From Chromera velia (lineage: Eukaryota; Sar; Chromeraceae): a DNA stretch of 30,903 nucleotides. The DNA is taken from assembly GCA_018398765.1 (NCBI GenBank), contig JAHBMJ010001324.1, forward strand, positions 1-30,903. The letters run 5' to 3'. The stretch's first letter is position 1; every line of letters starts with the position of its first letter. Made by a program: the position numbers and the translations under genes. Below the pieces are notes generated by a model, which was not told where the DNA came from, did not search any database, and saw only the letters and a program-made list of their open reading frames with translations. Of the stretch, positions 20,001 through 29,925 are shown in pieces.

Positions 20001-20640
20001 ATCAGCCGCAAGTGTTGAGGCACTCCTATCTCAGGATGTTCAAGCACTTTTTTCACTTCTGTCCAAAATTTCTCTTCATTATACCCTTTCCTTATTCTAC
20101 CCAGCAACTTCTTATCTGGCTGTACTCTTGATTCCAACAACAACAACTGACAGACCTCTTTTCTTTCTTTCTCTTCTGCTGGCATCGACGTCTGAAAGCG
20201 TTCAAGACGACAGCTCAGCGCATCTGCCACATGATTACAGGCGCCAGACACGTATCTCGGAGTGATGCCCAACTCGTCGAAAGTCAAGACAAACTTGTAC
20301 ATATATGGAGACATTAAGGTACGATCAGCAGACATATTCACATACTTAAGAGACTCATGATCTGACCACACCTTTGTTGTATGACTCACGTGCGGCCTCT
20401 ATGTCTTCACTGCAAACACAAAAGAGAGGAATTCTTTGTCTCTAATCGGGTACTCTAACTCTGCCTACGTCATTTTTTGAGAGACGAAAGCGCATGGACG
20501 CAGCCACCCAATCTCGGGGTCTTTCTGCGTGAGTGCAGCAGCGAACGTCTCTGTCGATTCACACGCATCCACAAAAATTTCAAACGGATGCGCAGGGTCA
20601 CAAATATAGAGTTCAACAATATTTCTCACTGCCTCTTTCA
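20001..20640 (-). pseudogene. chromovirus RNase H domain
   Basis: IFVDA (first catalytic Asp near 20567-20569), then VWSDHESLKY (near 20345-20370) and NHVADALSCR (near 20210-20235) follow the RNase H pattern of Ty3/gypsy elements, which removes the RNA strand after reverse transcription. A frame break lies between 20465 and 20390. The connection to the integrase zinc finger is rich in charged residues. Confidence 0.85.
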
Positions 20641-21603
20641 CTGCCTCAAAGCTCTCTTCCTCTTTTTTCCTCCATTCAAACGCTTTGTTCCCTTTCAGCA
20701 ACGTATACAGAGAACCTGCTTTCTCACTAAAGCGAAACACAAAGTGTCTCACCCAGTTCGCAAAGCCAAGGAAAGAAAGCACATCGTTCTTAGTCTTTGG
20801 AGTAGGCCACTTACTTACTTCCTCTGTTTTGCTTTTCTCCGGCCTCACTCCCATTTACGAAATCTTTAATCTCAGAAAGACGATCTCAGTTTACATGAAA
20901 TGGCATTTTGAGAGCTTTACATACAGCTTTGCCTCACCTATCAATCTGAGTACAGTCCGGATGTGCTTTTTATATTCTTCTCTCATGGCACTGCATGAGT
21001 AAATGAGAATGTCATCCAGAAAAACAGACACAAAACGATCGAGACATGAACGAAGAACATTATTATGTGATATTGAATCACTTTCATTCCATACGATGGT
21101 ATATTTGTCAAACCAAAAGAGACAACCAACCACTCAAAAGAGCTATATCGAGTAGTAAAAGCAGTCTTTGGAATGTCTTCCTCCCTCATACATATTTGAT
21201 AGTAATACTGACGGAGGTCAAGTGTCGTGAAGTAACGGGCACCATGCAGTTGATCAATCAAATCCTGAGGGTGAGGAAGAGAATATTTATCTTTGATCAT
21301 GATTTTGTTCAGCCCTGTGTAGTTACAACACATGCGCATGGTGCCGTCCTTCTTCTGAATAAACAAGATCGGAGCAGCATACGGAGATGTAGACGGCCAG
21401 ATAAATCTTTGCTCAATGTATGCGTCTATCCGTCTTCTCAATTCATCCAGTTCTCTGATCGATAAACGATAGGGCGGGCGGATAGGAGGAGAGTGACCTA
21501 GTTTAAGTTCAATCTTAAAATCCAAATCAGGTCCCTTCGAGGGAGGCAATTCCTTCAACCGATTAGCAAAGAAAGTCGCATGATCAGCCATAATTTCCTT
21601 CAC
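20641..21603 (-). pseudogene. chromovirus reverse transcriptase
   Basis: Fingers and palm are clear at 21180-21603: PPYRLS, APILFIQKKDGTMRMC, YSLPHPQDLIDQL, FTTLDLRQYYYQI and KTAFTT. The active-site motif reads VFLDDILIYS (Asp pair at 21011-21016), with Phe where Tyr is most common. The thumb follows at 20700-20850 (KWPTPKT, LSFLGFANWVRHF). Frameshifts near 21120 and 20880 split the domain. The family copies element RNA into DNA in cytoplasmic particles. Confidence 0.92.
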
Positions 21604-21986
21604 ATATCAGGCGAAACCTCAGCATCCGGTCAAGAGAGAAATTTATGCATATCTGACAAGTCAGGGGCCGACCGAGCAGGATGATCAGACGGGAGAGAAA
21701 AGAGAAAGTCAGAACCCAAAATCCTCCCATCATTCATTCTCCCCTTTCCTTTTCCCTCACTAACTTCAGTTGCATGAGCAGAACATTCAAGGTCGCAGGC
21801 AGGCCGATGTACCATCTCCAGACGCACGATGTGACAGACGGTACCCCTCTTGATTGCTCACTTGGCCTGCAGATATGACACAACGGGAGGGCAAGGTCTA
21901 TTTTCTATACATGCACCCCCCCAAAGATTCACTTCCTTGCCATTGAAGAAGAAGTAAAGGGAACGAGACCAGTGGCTGAGTTCAGG

Positions 21987-22427
21987 TTAGTGAACATCAC
22001 TCCACTTCCATCCAAAAATGATGTCGTAGCCATCAAGATTAGCAAGCAATGTGCCGACTGTCTCCTGATACCCCTGAATTTGAAGGGGCACAGCAGGTGT
22101 ATACTCACTGACCTCTCGTCTCTTTGGCTCCTTCACGGCGACCCGGCAGTTAAGGGGAATACCAAACCTGCGAACATGCAACTGCAGATGGTGTGCAAAC
22201 TTGCTATAGATAAAAATATTATCGGCTCTAATTCTAGCTCCAATGTCATATAAAATTCTGACTGGAGCACCCACGACCGTGCTATGATAGATAAAACCAG
22301 TCTTAATTAAACGAATCGTCCTCATCCTCATCATCTGTCTCATACCATCCTTTCTTTCTTCTCTGTTTTTCTTCTTCTTCAACCACACTATGTACCGCTT
22401 AGTCTCCTTCGACCACGATGTCGTCAT
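21987..22427 (-). pseudogene. chromovirus aspartic protease, active-site Ser/Thr lost
   Basis: RILYDIGAR sits where retroelement proteases have L-x-D-S/T-G-A, so the catalytic Asp is present but the next residue is Ile. NIFIYSKFA and the closing YDIIFGWKW follow the family pattern. The enzyme would cut the Gag-Pol polyprotein. The reading frame continues upstream into a Lys-rich linker from the gag side. Confidence 0.7.
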
Positions 22428-23700
22428 TCTTGCTTCGGTTTTGGATCGTCCTCAACCCGGCAATCCTCTTTGATCCCGCTTTGTATGCTGGAGATCCACC
22501 GTGATGGGGCTGAGGCGATCCACCGAAGGACGGAGATTGCGTGCGCCTCCTTCCGCCTGAGCCAAAACCTCTGCCAGACAACATTGGTGAACTTGGGCTG
22601 TCACCTTGTCGACCAGACCTGCCTCTCCCTCCCTAAGACTAGGCACCCTGATCGCCGAAAGGGTACAGAGACGGGAAGGGAAGGGAAGGCCAAGGGTAGC
22701 CCTATATCCGTGGGGAAGGCTGAAAAGGTCTGGTTTGGGACATCTGCATGGCTTGCATGTATGGGGGCAATTGGAGTCCGTTGCCACACTGCCTAACTTG
22801 ATGGTCCAGCTCTCCACACAGCAAACAACGGTGCAGTCTCCGTCTGTTGTCCCACACAAGCTGCGGAATCGCAGCGTGATGTGGTAGCAACCTCGTAGGC
22901 CTCCAAGGAGCACCAAACCCATACAATTCCATTTGCGCTGGTCCTGTCGGGTCAATCGGGTCCAACGCTGCAGGCATGTGCCTGTTTCTCCGACTCCAGT
23001 GGCCCTTGCGAGAGTTGACATCCTGCAGCCAGAGCTCATTGTCAAGGACCTTTTCCATCGCTTCCTCCAAAATGATGGGTTCTGCTCGGTCCGTCTTGTA
23101 CCTGATGACAGGAGGCAATCCCTTGATGTAGTCATCAACAAAATCCAACTCATTCGCTCCTGGGATCTTCAAAGCAAGTATCAAGAACTCCTCATTGTAG
23201 TTGGTGACGGACCCTGTATAGATGAGGGTGAGAACCTTCCTCCTCGCCTTCCTCTGCTGATGCTTCTCCTTATACCCCCCTTTCAGCACTTCACGCAGTG
23301 CTGGCCAATCTGCAAAACCCTGTCCACGCCTTACCCTCAAGTCAAACCAGTTCCTCAAGAGTGCAGACAGAAAAGTCTTAGCGATTCCCAGTTGATGATG
23401 ACGAGGGACTTGTGCGTTAATGAAGTAGTCATCCATGTCCGTGATGAACCTTTCCGTTTAGTCGCGGCGTCTAGTAAACGTCTTCGGCTTCATTAGAGTG
23501 ATGCGAGGCACCTGCTTGCGTTCTTCAACTTCAGGGCCCTGAGGTGCAGCAGAGGGAAGTACACCTTCTTCTGTAGGGAACATAGGTGGTGCAGCAGCAT
23601 TGGTTTGAGCTGCAACTACACCTTCGAGGATCTGCTGGAACTGTTACTAGTTTTGTTGTAAGGCTAGCATGCCCTGCTGAAGGTTACGCTGAAATAAAAC
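22399..23700 (-). pseudogene. chromovirus gag with CCHC knuckle
   Basis: The capsid-like part shows AKTFLSALLRNWFDLR and FLILALKIPGANE, as in Ty3/gypsy gag. A zinc knuckle CLLCGELDHQVRQC fits C-x2-C-x4-H-x4-C exactly (22786-22827) and would bind RNA. A basic tail follows. The N-terminal part is Gln/Ala-rich and contains adjacent TAG TAA codons within a Gln-rich stretch (about 23645) and a TAA near 23459. A frame change lies between 22700 and 22585. Confidence 0.85.
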
Positions 23701-24173
23701 CAGGTCGAAACTTAGTGAAAGCACGCATGCTATTATACCAACTAGTTTTGAAGATAGACTTTTGGTAAAGTCCTCCGCATGCAAGTCTCCTATTAATTAA
23801 TGAGACTACCATATACAGAATCAGCTAGTGCATACAATATCTTAGTTATTGAAAAAAAACTTAAATCACTAAACTTTCCTAGAAACTTTCAAAAATACAC
23901 TTTTAAATGAGGTTTTTTTTTAAAGTGGGAAAAAAAAAAATGATCACACAAAAAAAATGGTTTGTGATGCTTAAGTTTTTTTTTTTTTTAACAAGATGAT
24001 TTTATTTCAAAAACACTTAAAAAGTTTGGATTAAAAAGTCAAGTTCGAATCTAAAAAATACTCGAATGCAAGACATTGCCAACCTGCTCCGATGTCAGTT
24101 ATTCCATGACAGACAATTGCAAACAACAGAGAAGTCAGACTGAACAAAGTTGGAAATCCCTGTTTAGAACCTT
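23701..24173. other. chromovirus 5' leader between PBS and gag
   Basis: AT-rich, with runs of T and A up to 13 bases (23910-23990), no open frame. This is the untranslated leader of the element. Confidence 0.7.
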
Positions 24174-24186
24174 GCTCTGATAACCA
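24174..24186 (-). promoter_or_regulatory. primer-binding site for minus-strand synthesis
   Basis: On the minus strand TGGTTATCAGAGC lies three bases inside the 5' LTR. Plant LTR elements use TGGTATCAGAGC, complementary to initiator methionine tRNA. This copy has one extra T. Confidence 0.75.
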
Positions 24187-24189
24187 TAC

Positions 24190-24660
24190 TGTTAGCATTC
24201 TATGGGGCTAGGAACTCTAAATACGTTGATGTGTATTTAAACACTCCTTGATATACAAGTTTGACCTAGAAGAGCGTGCTGCACGCACTCATGAACCATT
24301 GGTTCACGTTTTAGTCATGAGCTGCCAAAAATTCATTTATAGGCAAAAAGTCTTCTTCTGAAGGGCCAAAGCCCTCCTAAAACCATGCTAAAACCCCATT
24401 TAAAAACCTCAAAATTCACTTTTTAAAGAGGCTCTGCCAAAAATTTAGGAGTGCGTACAGCGCGTAGAAGAGTTCACACAACGTTCAGTCAAACAGATCA
24501 GTCAGTCGCTAGAAAGCAGGCGAATGCTTTTCTGACGTCAGACCACATCAGATTACTACATGACACCAGAACGGCCAGTGGCACATAAATCATACGCATG
24601 CCTCACGGCGCCACTACTCCGCAGGCCCGTTGCATGCCCGCCGCTCGTAGCCGGCCTACA
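24190..24660 (-). repeat. 5' LTR of the chromovirus, carrying a MITE
   Basis: 471 bp, which is 273 bp of LTR plus the 190-bp insertion and its 8-bp duplication. Starts TGTAGG and ends CTAACA on the element strand. Confidence 0.92.
24275..24464. mobile_element. 190-bp MITE inserted in the LTR
   Basis: The other LTR lacks this segment, so the insertion is proved by comparison. It is flanked by an 8-bp duplication, TAGAAGAG (24267-24274 and 24465-24472). Its ends are inverted repeats, CGTGCTGCACGCACTC and, in complement, CGCGCTGTACGCACTC. Eight-base duplications fit hAT, P or Merlin-type transposases. The termini do not identify which. Confidence 0.88.
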
Positions 24661-24665
24661 ATGGT
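24661..24665. repeat. target-site duplication, right (ATGGT)
   Basis: Partner of 17292-17296, directly after the TACA end of the right LTR. Confidence 0.85.
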
Positions 24666-25179
24666 CGTTGATCTTCAAACGGATGAACTCAACGCAGTGA
24701 ACGTACTTTGAAGATTGAGACATAATAAATGAAACCATAGTGAGCGTTAAGGAGTCATTAGGAGTCATTTCTTGATTAAGTCTTAAAAGTTTACATTGAG
24801 GTTTTTTTTAATGATAACAAGTTATAAAAATTGTTGATGAATTTGTTTACAGGTTTAGTCCAGGCCAACCTGTAAATTTCAAATCCATTATAAACTTTTT
24901 TTCAGCTTTTCATACAAAAGATATAAAGGATGGTTAAGAACATATAAGAAAATTAATTATGTTATGGATTTAAATTTTCTTAAACTTAGTTTTCATTCTA
25001 CAGTATTTTTTAAAAAACATATGAAATCTTACATACGTCCAGGTTATCCCCCGCCTGACTGCATGTGGGTGCACTTTTCTGCGTGGCTTCAATCCACTTC
25101 AAGCAGCTATATAGCATGCGTTAACTATGCAGTTGCAATTTTTTCTTGCTTTCCGGGGCCGTTCGCAAGTTTGCTTGCA
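24666..25179. other. AT-rich, no gene seen
   Basis: No convincing reading frame, repeat or RNA gene between the chromovirus and the GC-rich block. Confidence 0.6.
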
Positions 25180-25440
25180 TCAGATGGCGCGGGTTGCTGC
25201 GCGCCGCCGCATGCATGCATGTATGCATGGCCCGGGCCCCAAATTAGAAGGGCCCCGCCGACCCGGCCCCGGCCACGCGGCAACGTTATGGCGAGGCAAG
25301 CCTGTGGGTAAACGCCGCGGGGCCGCGGAGCGGCCCCACTCTGCCGTGGGGCGCCCTTCAGGCGCTCCACGGCACGCCGCGGAGGAAAGTTTCTCGTGTC
25401 CGCGCCACACCGCGGAGCGACTTTCCAAGCTATTCTGTGT
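25180..25440. repeat. GC-rich hairpin cluster
   Basis: Very GC- and CpG-rich inside AT-rich flanks. It contains GGGGCCGC-GGA-GCGGCCCC (25319-25337) and a 13-bp stem GCCGTGGGGCGCC / GGCGCTCCACGGC around CTTCA (25343-25373) with one G-T position. GGAAAGT and ACTTTCC form a further outer pair. Open frames on both strands here come from base composition. Confidence 0.7.
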
Positions 25441-25879
25441 ATGGAACCCTACGACAAATCATTCACAGACTTGTCAAAACACAGTGAAAACATGCATACC
25501 AAAGAGCCTCCCAAAAAATTTTTACGAGGGTTCGTGGATGCATAGCACATCCCAGCATACTGGCCGTTAGTTCGTACGGTATTGAGTTACAAATTATAAT
25601 TTGGGTATCGTGCCTAAGCCAGTTTCTTCTAGCAGTTTCTTCCTAATCTATCCTAATCTATCCATCGTTAGTTTTTAACTCTGCCTGCCTCTCTATCACG
25701 TTTTTTTTCCTAGTTTCTCTTTTACATTAACTTCAATCACCCCTGCCAGCCCGAAATTGACCTGGAATCACTTAACTCACTCTTAAGCAACGACTTTTCA
25801 ACAAACGACTCTTCCTGTCCTTTTCTTTTTTTTCTCTCTCCAACCCTTTACTTCTTTACTCTTCTCCGTCCTTCTCCGT

Positions 25880-26060
25880 CCATTGGCGCCTGCGGCGCAA
25901 ATTGCTCTTTTTATTTCAATATATATATTGGCAGGGCGTGCGGGGGACGCGCCGGGGGGAGGGGCGGGGAAGGGTGCGCCGCCGCGGACCAAATTGAAGA
26001 GCCCCCCGGCGCAGCCGCGGGGCTCAAAATGGCGGCTTTACAGGCATTGTGGCGAGGAAG
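25880..26060. other. second GC-rich module, possible promoter-proximal CpG-rich block
   Basis: GC-rich block with GGGGAGGGGCGGGGAAGGG (25956-25974) lying 400-580 bp before the first exon of the next gene. It shares CCAAATT-GAAG-GCCCC-like and GTGGCGAGG/ATGGCGAGG motifs with 25230-25300. It could be a promoter-associated block or a related repeat. Confidence 0.35.
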
Positions 26061-26458
26061 AAGATGACAGCTGCTAAGTTCAATGCATCAGTTCAATCAG
26101 TCAGCTTGCATGGCTTCAATGACATGAAAGTCGCACGGCTCTTTCCGCATTTCGTCACTCTTGGTGGGTTCGATGATATGAAATCGTTTTGCCCACTCGT
26201 GTAGCCTCAGAAAATGAGAAACTCAGCTTTGAAAAGACTTTGAAACTCGGAGACGTGGAGAAGTGGCTGCTCGTAAAGCGATATTACGTAAAGCCTCACA
26301 GCATCGATACAAATTTGTGGCATCTCCACAGTTTCTCCCGGTGCCCTCACTCAGACTCAGGCAACGAGGCAGCTGCGGTGTCCTTTCTGCGTTCCGAGAG
26401 TGCGGTACAAATTTTTTGCCTGCTCCCACTCCTTTCACCGTTGTCTCCACTTTTCGCA
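26061..26458. other. presumed 5' region of the host gene
   Basis: Upstream of the chosen ATG the frame stays open back to about 26189 with no ATG, so the start at 26459 is the first one in frame. No TATA-like element stands out. Confidence 0.35.
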
Positions 26459-27220
26459 ATGCCACCCCGCAAGGATTGGTTCCTGCAGGACCGCAAAGAA
26501 TGTCCTCACTGTATGGTCAGCCCAACACCTCTGCCCGTCTTCGACACTTTCTTTGCTCCCTTGGGGGTGCAGTGTGCTTGTCGCAAAATGGTAGGTGTGG
26601 TATCAGCTTCAACTCACGCTCTCACGTACCTCTGTGTGTGTGTGTGTGTGTGTGTCTGTGCGTGGATGCATGCTGGCATGCAGCTGAAGGGATGGTGTCC
26701 TAAGCATCTCACACGCGGGGGGCCCGCTAGACCGAAGCCAGAAGAGGCCGACAAACTGTAAGTGGGAGGAGAGACGGCTCAGAATGACGCTGCACACTTT
26801 GACGGCTTTGCGCCGCTTTATCGCTTTGTCTTTCTTTCTCTCAACTTTGCGTCACGCATGCTTGCCTATCTTAACTCTGACACGCAACTTCTTGTCAGGC
26901 TCGAACGGTTCTTCAAAGACATGTCACGAAGATCGAAAAGTTGTCCTCTGTCTTTTTCTGTGTGATTCGTTCTCTAGCTGTTCTCTGTCTCAGTCTCTAT
27001 CTGTGTAGCTTTTTCTCACGGTTTTCTCCTCCTCTTTCTCTGTCTGTCTGTCTGGGTGCCCCTGCCCCTCCCCCCTTCCTTTCAGGTTTCAGGATCTCGT
27101 GGAGGCCCGTCTCCAAAAGCTGGGAGGAGGGAGTGCAGCCGCGAGGTCGAGGGAGGACCTGAGGGCCAGCAGGGAGGCGGCGATGGAGGCTCAGCTCACT
27201 GGGGTGCGAGAGCCAGACAG
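26459..27220 (+). CDS. host gene, exons 1-3: Cys/His-rich N-terminus
   Basis: Three exons join in phase. Exon 1 (26459-26590) starts MPPRKDWFLQDRKECPHC and ends before GTAGGT. Exon 2 (26684-26757) follows an acceptor ending GCATGCAG and ends before GTAAGT. Exon 3 (27086-27220) follows TTCCTTTCAG and ends before GTGAGT. The product has CPHC, then CAC, then WCPKH, a possible zinc-binding set (C-x2-C, C-x-C, C-x2-H), then a charged helix-like stretch beginning LFQDLVEARLQKL. Intron 1 is 93 bp, holds a (GT)n run and has no in-frame stop, so an unspliced form would stay open. I do not recognise the family. The later basic exons suggest a nuclear, perhaps RNA-processing, protein. Confidence 0.55.
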
Positions 27221-27409
27221 GTGAGTGCCTGCCGTTGGATGAAAACGTCGTTTCAGAAGTTTCGGCCGTGAATCTATGTGTGCCTTGATTAATCGGGATG
27301 GGGAGAAGGGTAGGTGAGTGCCTTGACTGAGCGGATTGGAAAGGAAGGTGAGAAAGTGAGCTGAGATACACGAATGAAATGCGACCTTCATGTTGTTTGT
27401 ACAGGAAAG

Positions 27410-27479
27410 TCGTGTGCCAGAGGGGTGCATGCCAGCTCCAAAGAGAAGGATGAAGGCATTGGATCAGACGGTGCAGGGA
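27410..27479 (+). CDS. host gene, exon 4 (candidate)
   Basis: With the acceptor at GGAAAG (ends 27409) the frame continues from exon 3 as SRVPEGCMPAPKRRMKALDQ, which looks coding. The stronger-looking acceptor at ACAG (ends 27404) shifts the frame and reaches TGA after 16 codons, giving a short form. The 3' end is uncertain because CA and GA microsatellites follow. A frame at 27600-27724 containing RKPGRPAG might be another exon. Confidence 0.4.
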
Positions 27480-27499
27480 AGAGTTCAGTTCAGTTCAGT

Positions 27500-27505
27500 G
27501 CACAC

Positions 27506-27598
<93 letters not shown>
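27500..27598. repeat. (CA)n followed by (GA)n
   Basis: CA repeats to 27573 with a few CCA and TACA interruptions, then GA to 27598. Confidence 0.95.
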
Positions 27599-27950
27599 CT
27601 CTTCGACTTTCACGGGGAAAGGGAGAGAGACAAGAGAAAAAGGGAGGCATTTGCCATCCGGCTTCCTCCTGAAGGCCCCAGAAGGAAGCCCGGCAGGCCT
27701 GCAGGCCACTGTGTGAACCCGATGTAGGCTTTCCATCAGAGCAGAAAATCAACATGATGATGTGGGACTTGATTTTGTTCTATCTGCTTGCACCTCTCTC
27801 TGCCTACCTGTGTGCTTGTTCATGTGTGTGTCTGCAAGTGTCTGAGGTTTTCTGTTCCGACATTGTCAAAGGGAAAGGAGAGGAGATAAATGAATGGCAT
27901 TGAAACGTTTTCTGCTGCTCTGTGATTTGTCCGCCTATTTTCCTCCGCAG

Positions 27951-28159
27951 GAAACAAAAGAAGAAGAAAGACGGTAAGAAAAAAAAGTCGAAGAAAGAGA
28001 AGAAGAAGAAAAAGGAGAAAAGCACGAAGAAGGAGAAAAAGCGGAAAAGGGGAAGCAGCGACGATGACAGCGACAGCGATATCAGCTCCTTCGATTCGAA
28101 TAGCGACGACGAGAGATCCGTTTCTGACAGCAGCGAATCGTCCTCGGATTCTTCAGACT
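27951..28159 (+). CDS. host gene, Lys-rich and acidic-Ser exon
   Basis: A good acceptor (TTTTCCTCCGCAG) precedes KQKKKK and a long run of Lys and Glu. This turns into an acidic serine tract with SSDDDSDSD and SSESSSDSSDS. Such tracts are typical of phosphorylated nuclear proteins, including many splicing factors. The donor is weak: GTTGGT at 28160 or GTACTT four bases later. The frame needs two bases carried over from the previous exon, which exon 4 as drawn does not settle. Confidence 0.6.
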
Positions 28160-28377
28160 CGGTTGGTACTTTGGTCCTCTCCTTCTGTCCTGCCCTGTTT
28201 CGTCCTTTGTTCTCGCATGCTCAATCTCCAAGCTGTCTCTGTCTTCTTTCTGTTTTCTCCCGCCCGACGACTTTTGCCCATCCTTTCTATGTCTTGCTCT
28301 CTCCGTCTTGCTGTCATTGCTTTGCACCCTTTCCCAACGCATTTCTCTCTCCGATCTATTCTGTTGGATCTATTTTC

Positions 28378-28425
28378 TCTGTCTGTCTGTCTGTCTGTCT
28401 GAAAAGGAGGGAAAGAAACCATATA

Positions 28426-28461
<36 letters not shown>

Positions 28462-28507
28462 GAAAAGGAGGGAAAGAAACCATATAGTCTGTCTGTCTGT
28501 CTGTCTG
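28378..28507. repeat. composite (TCTG)n minisatellite
   Basis: (TCTG)n runs alternate with a 25-bp AAAAGGAGGGAAAGAAACCA-type spacer (about 28401-28425 and 28462-28486). The same spacer end, CATATAG followed by (TCTG)n, recurs at about 29729-29772. Confidence 0.9.
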
Positions 28508-28536
28508 AGCGACGTTCCCCGCTGCACGTGGGTTAA

Positions 28537-29211
28537 TCACGCATCAAACCCACCCGAACGGGAGAAAGAAATGCAAAGAGACGATCAAAGCAAGAACAGA
28601 AGCAGCAGCAATTCCCCCACCTCCTCCCCGCCGCCCCCGCCCCCGCCCCCCCTCTTCCCTCTTCATCGGCCTCCTCATCCCCTGCAGACCCCCCTCCACA
28701 GGCTCCCCCTCCTTCGTCGTCCCTTCACGCCTCCTCTTCCTCCTCCTCCTCCTCCTCNTCCTCCTCCTCCTCCTCCTCAGCAATCCCAGCAGTAAACGCA
28801 GAACCTCCAGCCCACCTCCCAGCCCACCCTCCAGCCGTTTCGATATCTTCATCTCCTTCAGCCATTTCGGTTGCTTCATCTTCTTCGGAACCCCCTCCTC
28901 CCCCCCTCCCGCCCGCCCCCCCGCAACAACCCCCTTGGAGAAGATCGTCACCAGGAAAGTCAAGAAGATTGCACAGAATAGATGAGAACAGTTCCAGTTC
29001 CAGTGCAGCCGCCCTTGCCGAACCCGTTCCAGCTCCCGCCCCCATCCCGGTCTCTACAGACCAACAACATCAAGACCCACACTCCCAAGAAGGGATGGAG
29101 GGGGAGCTCCCATCCCCCATCACACCTGGATCCGCCCCTTCCCTTTCACCCCACAGCGAGCGCGCAAACAATGGGTCCACGTATGACTCACCGTCAGAGC
29201 AGGAGTCCTGA
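28537..29211 (+). CDS. host gene, Ser/Pro-rich exon
   Basis: One plus frame is open from after TAA 28534-28536 to TGA 29209-29211. It begins with a Lys/Gln-rich part, then Pro and Ser runs, then an acidic Ser/Pro segment ending SPSEQES. The exon's 5' end is uncertain because no strong acceptor stands out. The N at 28758 lies in a TCC run whose true length is unknown, though any multiple of three keeps frame. Past the TGA, other frames carry RS-like charged sequence (SRSPEEREE at about 29195, FRYRRKSPPARYEDT at about 29286), so another intron or an assembly indel near here is likely. Confidence 0.45.
   Translation, partial: SRIKPTRTGERNAKRRSKQEQKQQQFPHLLPAAPAPAPPLPSSSASSSPADPPPQAPPPSSSLHASSSSSSSSXSSSSSSSAIPAVNAEPPAHLPAHPPAVSISSSPSAISVASSSSEPPPPPLPPAPPQQPPWRRSSPGKSRRLHRIDENSSSSSAAALAEPVPAPAPIPVSTDQQHQDPHSQEGMEGELPSPITPGSAPSLSPHSERANNGSTYDSPSEQES
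28735..28778. repeat. (TCC)n with an undetermined base
   Basis: TCC trinucleotides encode polyserine or polyproline depending on frame. The N at 28758 shows that the assembler could not resolve the run. Confidence 0.9.
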
Positions 29212-29554
29212 GGAGAGAGAAGAGGTTTTAGAGAAGGTTCAAGCAACTGAGCACCGTCGCTCCTTTGGTATGGGACTTTGGAGAGTTTCGTTACCGCCGA
29301 AAGAGTCCTCCCGCAAGATACGAAGACACAGCATCAGAAGAAATCCCCCTCCGCAGGGACGCCCCCCCACCCCCCCACCTCTGTCTAAAGAACATGACGG
29401 TGCCGGTCCCCACGTGCAGTTTTCTTTTTTCGTTTTGTTGTCATTTTTAATTTTTGTTGGTTTTTCTTGCCTTGTTTTCTTTTCTTCTCTTTCTTGTCTT
29501 GAGTGGAAGCAGCAGAGGAGTAGCGTGTGAAACCAGTGATCACGTGAAAGTCTG

Positions 29555-29610
29555 TCGGGAGGTGGAGAGGCAAGGGGCGCTTTCGGGAGGTGGAGAGGCA
29601 AGGGGCGCTT
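29555..29610. repeat. 28-bp tandem duplication
   Basis: Two perfect copies of a unit starting TCGGGAGGTGGAGAGGCAAG at 29555 and 29583. Confidence 0.95.
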
Positions 29611-29736
29611 AACTGTCACCTTTCGGGCCCCCTGCCCACTTTGTCTGAGTTGTCGTGATGTTCCTTTGTCTTTGTTGCTTTCTTCCTTTTGTCTATTGTG
29701 TCCATGAAGAAAAGAAGGGAGAAGAAGAAACATATA

Positions 29737-29738
<2 letters not shown>

Positions 29739-29772
<34 letters not shown>
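29739..29772. repeat. (CTGT)n microsatellite
   Basis: About eight CTGT tetranucleotides after CATATAGT, as in the array at 28378-28507. Confidence 0.9.
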
Positions 29773-29925
29773 CACAAAACATGTAGTCTGTCTCTCTTCG
29801 TCTCAGAGTCAAGCTGTCACCTTCATCTCAACGCAGTGCAGATTTAAATGCTTGCGCTTGCACACCGCGGCTTTGCGTGTGAAAAGGTATGCATGTTTTC
29901 TTTGTGGTGGAGTGTCCTGCCTTCC

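Larger units (their letters stand above)
17297..24660 (-). mobile_element. Ty3/gypsy chromovirus, decayed, with two nested insertions
   Basis: The element runs right to left. It begins TG and ends CA on either strand reading of the right LTR and is flanked by the 5-bp target duplication ATGGT (17292-17296 and 24661-24665). The order PBS, gag, protease, RT, RNase H, integrase, chromodomain defines the chromovirus branch of Ty3/gypsy. A LINE fragment (18091-18791) and a 190-bp MITE (24275-24464) lie inside. Several frameshifts and stops make it inactive. The two LTRs differ at roughly 9% of positions by eye, mostly transitions, so the insertion is old. Confidence 0.93.

Noticed and set aside
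25125-25570. Overlapping frames on both strands in the GC-rich block
   Set aside because: Few stop codons occur in GC-rich DNA by chance, and hairpins explain the sequence better.
28544-28963. Minus-strand Glu/Gly-rich frame opposite the Ser/Pro exon
   Set aside because: It is the complement of TCC and CCG runs. The plus strand fits the neighbouring exons better.
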